From: CAYUVV01 sp964461325
GTDB lineage: Bacteria > Patescibacteriota > Minisyncoccia > Phycocordibacterales > JACOZG01
Assembly: GCA_964461325.1 (NCBI GenBank)
Contig: CAYWTW010000037.1
Coordinates: 1 to 7,094, forward strand
Length of the DNA stretch: 7,094 nucleotides
Direction of reading: 5' to 3'
Positions 5,244 to 7,094 of the stretch are shown in pieces; position 1 is the first letter of the stretch; each line of letters opens with the position of its first letter. A program made the translations under genes and the position numbers. Under the pieces are notes generated by a model. The model was not told the DNA's origin. It made no database searches and saw only the letters and a list, made by a program, of their open reading frames with translations.

Positions 5244-5522
5244 ATGGCGCAAAAAACACTCTTGACGGTCAAAATTGATAAGCAGCTGAAGGCCCGTGCC
5301 CAAAAAATGGCCAAGGAAATGGGCTTGCCGCTGGGCACGGTAGTAAACGCCAAAATCAAGCAATTCATTGACCAACAACAAATAAGTTTTAGTGTACCCT
5401 TGGTGCCAAATAAAAAAACCGCGGCCCTGCTTAAACAAGCGACATCTGACCTACGAGCGGGTCGAAATATAGATGGCCCCTTCACTACAATTAAAGAAAT
5501 GGATGCCTATTTGGATTCTTAG
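5244..5522 (+). CDS. RelB/DinJ-family antitoxin
   Basis: A 92-residue antitoxin that would neutralise the toxin encoded just downstream and repress the operon as a dimer. Residues 1-45 look like a ribbon-helix-helix DNA-binding domain: the strand KTLLTVKID, helix 1 KQLKARAQKMAKEMG, the turn LPLGT and helix 2 VVNAKIKQFIDQQ, an order typical of RelB/DinJ. The rest (VPNKKTAALLKQATSDLRAG and TTIKEMDAYL) is the toxin-wrapping tail, ending with the acidic helix often seen in this family. The start is fixed by the palindrome and -10 box immediately upstream; the mRNA would be nearly leaderless. The stop is 11 nt before the toxin start. Family membership is read from pattern and context. Confidence 0.88.
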   Translation: MAQKTLLTVKIDKQLKARAQKMAKEMGLPLGTVVNAKIKQFIDQQQISFSVPLVPNKKTAALLKQATSDLRAGRNIDGPFTTIKEMDAYLDS

Positions 5523-5533
5523 GGACTGATTTT

Positions 5534-5797
5534 ATGCGGATATTTTATCATCGAAAATTCCGAAAAAAATATAAAAAACTCCAACCGGGCGAACGGGCAA
5601 AATTCAAAGAAAAAAGAAACTTGTTTATCTCCGACCCGTTTCATCCCACTCTAAACAATTATGCTCTGCGTGGAGAATATGACCTTTACCGGAGCATTGA
5701 TATTACCGGCGATTTGCGTGCCCACTATCAACCAATCGACGAACAAACCGTTATCTTTATCACCATCGGTACTCACCACGAGCTCTACGGCAATTAA
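5534..5797 (+). CDS. YafQ/RelE-family mRNA interferase toxin
   Basis: An 87-residue basic protein of the RelE/ParE superfamily, expected to cleave mRNA on the ribosome when the antitoxin is degraded. Landmarks are the N-terminal strand RIFYHRKFRKKYKKL, the helix PGERAKFKEKRNLFISDP, then ALRGEYDLYRSIDITGDLRAHY, and the C-terminal strands VIFITIGTHHELYG. The closing GTHxELY is typical of the YafQ-like branch. Set against my memory of E. coli YafQ, GTHH keeps the C-terminal His (H81), while the positions of His50 and His63 appear to be Tyr43 and Asp56; this alignment is unverified. AGGGA at 5521-5525, overlapping the antitoxin stop and 8 nt before the ATG, is a plausible Shine-Dalgarno site. Co-transcribed with the antitoxin. 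Confidence 0.87.
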   Translation: MRIFYHRKFRKKYKKLQPGERAKFKEKRNLFISDPFHPTLNNYALRGEYDLYRSIDITGDLRAHYQPIDEQTVIFITIGTHHELYGN

Positions 5798-5808
5798 GTT
5801 GGATTGTG

Positions 5809-5814
5809 TATAAT
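5809..5814 (+). promoter_or_regulatory. -10 box for the coiled-coil operon, leaderless start
   Basis: A consensus TATAAT lies 8 nt upstream of the ATG at 5823 and follows GTG. No -35 is found at 16-18 bp spacing. Transcription would begin within a base or two of the ATG. The overlapping TGTGTATAA (5805-5813) also fits the minus-strand DnaA-box pattern TTATNCACA, which may be coincidence. Confidence 0.5.
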
Positions 5815-5822
5815 TAACGCTA

Positions 5823-6347
5823 ATGGAAACGGAAGTAAAAGAGGCGAAGGAGATTACTCCTTCGATCGAAGAAAAATTGGAGCTGGCGCGCCAGGCATTG
5901 GAGGGCGAAGAGCACGCTCAAAAACGTCTGGCGACGGAGGAGCAGGAAAAAAAGCGCAGCCAGGCCGAAGCCCTGAATCAACGCTTAGCCGCCATCGAAA
6001 AGCAGAAGGAGGCGCTCGAGATTGAGTGGGTCAGTCTCGATGAACAGCGTCAAGTCGCCAGAAAAGGTCTAGCGCCCGCGCTGGAAAAAGAAAAAATCTT
6101 GGAAGATGAGGAAGCACGGACGGAATTGAGCGAAAGCAAGACCAGCGACCCGGCCGAAAAAAAGAAATTGGAAGAGGCGCGCTGGGCCACGCAGACGGAA
6201 CGCCACGCGGTAGAAAAAAATAAATGGTCCGCTCAAGAAAATCTGTGGGGGATTGAGCAAAAAATCGAGGCCACCACCAAAAAATATCGCGCCCTGCTCG
6301 AAGAGGAAGACAAGCTCCGCGCCGAACAACGGGCGCTTGAGGCCTAA
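5823..6347 (+). CDS. Coiled-coil protein of unknown function
   Basis: I do not recognise a family. The 174-residue product is almost all charged helix, dominated by Glu, Lys, Ala, Arg and Gln. Long coiled-coil stretches cover about residues 15-100 and 110-173, broken near SKTSDP (105-110). There is no signal peptide or TM segment, so it should be cytosolic or bound to a partner. Near the N-terminus it has ARQALEGEEH (22-31), closely matching ARQAMETPEH in the next gene; the shared pattern is ARQA(L/M)E-x2-EH. Three Trp residues (W121, W135, W142) stand out in the second half. The ATG follows a -10 box by 8 nt. The next gene starts 5 nt after the stop, so the two are probably one operon. Reverse-strand frames here are by-products of codon bias. 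Confidence 0.75.
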   Translation: METEVKEAKEITPSIEEKLELARQALEGEEHAQKRLATEEQEKKRSQAEALNQRLAAIEKQKEALEIEWVSLDEQRQVARKGLAPALEKEKILEDEEARTELSESKTSDPAEKKKLEEARWATQTERHAVEKNKWSAQENLWGIEQKIEATTKKYRALLEEEDKLRAEQRALEA

Positions 6348-6352
6348 TCCCC

Positions 6353-7094
6353 ATGTCGAACGACTCTCTCGACGAACGACGCGAGGCGGCCAGACAAGCC
6401 ATGGAAACGCCCGAACATCGGGCGGCGCGTGAGACCGAGCGCGCCCGTCTAACCGCCAAACGAGAAGAGGCGCGGCGGGCGATGGAAGATGAGAAACGAC
6501 GCGTTGCCCGCCTCGTGGCCGAAAAAGCTAAACAATCGCTCGCCGAACAGCAAGCGGCGGCCGCGGCCGAGCAAGCCGCCAAACAACGGCTGGTAGACGA
6601 ACGCGCTCAAGCCGCCGCGGCTGAAGTCGCGGCCGCGGCCGAACAGAACGCAAAGCGTCAAAATCGCGCCGAAGAAACCAGCAGCTTCATCAAACGCTTG
6701 CTCGACATCCCCGCCGTGGAAATCGAACCGATTCGGACACTTAAACTCGATATGGAATCGGCCGTGGAACGGAAAGAGACTTCGCTCGCGAGCATGGCTC
6801 TGGCCGAACAAAAGAAGAGAGACGGTCTGGCCGCGGCCGCGCGCGCGGCCGTGAAGGCCCAAACGTTTAGCCGCCCGACGGCCGCTAATTCATCCTTTGG
6901 CGCCTCAAACAGACGAAGTAATCAAGAAACGGCACCGTTGGCACCACGGATCCATCCTTGGAAGAGTTGGGTTGTAATCAGTCTATTAATTGTCTTGGCG
7001 GCTGGCGCCGGTTTTTGGCTCTACCAAAATCGAGCCACTTGGCCCAATCAAACCATCTCTCTCGTTAATCAGCTAAAAGCTTGGTGGTCTGGTC
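6353..7094 (+). CDS. Coiled-coil protein with a transmembrane helix, truncated by the window end
   Basis: Open from the ATG at 6353 to the end of the window, 247 codons without a stop. GAGG at 6339-6342, 10 nt upstream across the previous stop, is a likely Shine-Dalgarno site. Residues 1-108 are an Ala/Arg/Glu/Gln-rich coiled coil, including ARQAMETPEH (13-22), shared with the preceding protein, and Ala runs encoded by repeated GCGGCC. A less repetitive segment follows (SSFIKRLLDIPAVEIEPIRTL to ASMALAEQKKRDG, about 110-158); I recall similar IRT-x-K-x-D segments in candidate-phyla membrane proteins but cannot verify this. After a Ser/Asn-rich linker comes one hydrophobic helix (about 206-224, WVVISLLIVLAAGAGFWLY), then NRATWPNQ and more. 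The coil is probably cytoplasmic with the C-terminus outside. Function unknown. Confidence 0.78.
   Translation, partial: MSNDSLDERREAARQAMETPEHRAARETERARLTAKREEARRAMEDEKRRVARLVAEKAKQSLAEQQAAAAAEQAAKQRLVDERAQAAAAEVAAAAEQNAKRQNRAEETSSFIKRLLDIPAVEIEPIRTLKLDMESAVERKETSLASMALAEQKKRDGLAAAARAAVKAQTFSRPTAANSSFGASNRRSNQETAPLAPRIHPWKSWVVISLLIVLAAGAGFWLYQNRATWPNQTISLVNQLKAWWSG

Noticed and set aside
6557..6645. Repeated GCGGCC blocks as an independent DNA repeat element
   Set aside because: They are in frame and encode Ala runs of the coiled coil, so codon bias and low protein complexity explain them.
6031..6862. Several long minus-strand frames opposite the coiled-coil genes
   Set aside because: They are Phe/Gly/Arg-rich reverse complements of Glu/Lys/Ala codons, without start signals; they are a composition artefact.

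Overview
The window looks like part of a genome from a candidate phyla radiation (Patescibacteria/Parcubacteria-like) bacterium. This is inferred from several features together: a cca gene with an HD domain and a Glu/Lys-rich tail, a short ribosomal protein S15, a stand-alone NYN-domain protein, a RelB/YafQ-type toxin-antitoxin pair, a secreted fibre-like protein with 'G-x-V-x-IG' motifs, and small single-pass membrane proteins with coiled coils or short helical repeats. Several start codons lie 7-8 nt downstream of a -10 hexamer, suggesting leaderless mRNAs. No gene is clearly phage- or IS-derived. The sequence is a scaffold: ten Ns at 3751-3760 interrupt one gene.

Layout. 1-1178 (+): 3' part of a CCA-adding enzyme. 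1179-1317: convergent intergenic region with several inverted repeats, probably holding the terminator of the opposite gene. 1318-2217 (-): XerC/XerD-type tyrosine recombinase with a full catalytic set. 2218-2312: divergent intergenic region with a good sigma70-like promoter for rpsO. 2313-3112 (+): rpsO followed 8 nt later by a NYN/LabA-like putative nuclease. 3113-3141: a 21-nt hairpin/palindrome containing TATAAT and touching the next start codon. 3142-3489 (+): small single-TM protein with three 13-residue helical motifs spaced exactly 21 residues apart. 3519-5149 (+): secreted fibre/adhesin-like protein broken by the gap. 5170-5201: strong intrinsic terminator. 5224-5797 (+): operator-like palindrome, RelB-like antitoxin and YafQ/RelE-like toxin. 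5823-7094 (+): two adjacent coiled-coil genes, the second with a TM helix and running off the window.

How they fit together. The left part is housekeeping (tRNA 3' end maturation, Xer recombination, ribosome and RNA metabolism). The middle (3142-5149) looks like a cell-surface module: a membrane protein with an exported repeat tail beside a secreted fibre-like protein. The right part is a self-regulated toxin-antitoxin operon followed by a two-gene coiled-coil/membrane operon of unknown role. No stretch longer than 139 bases lacks a gene. I see no classical defence system, CRISPR array, tRNA or rRNA. The least explained parts are the surface module, the coiled-coil pair and the leaderless/palindromic start regions.
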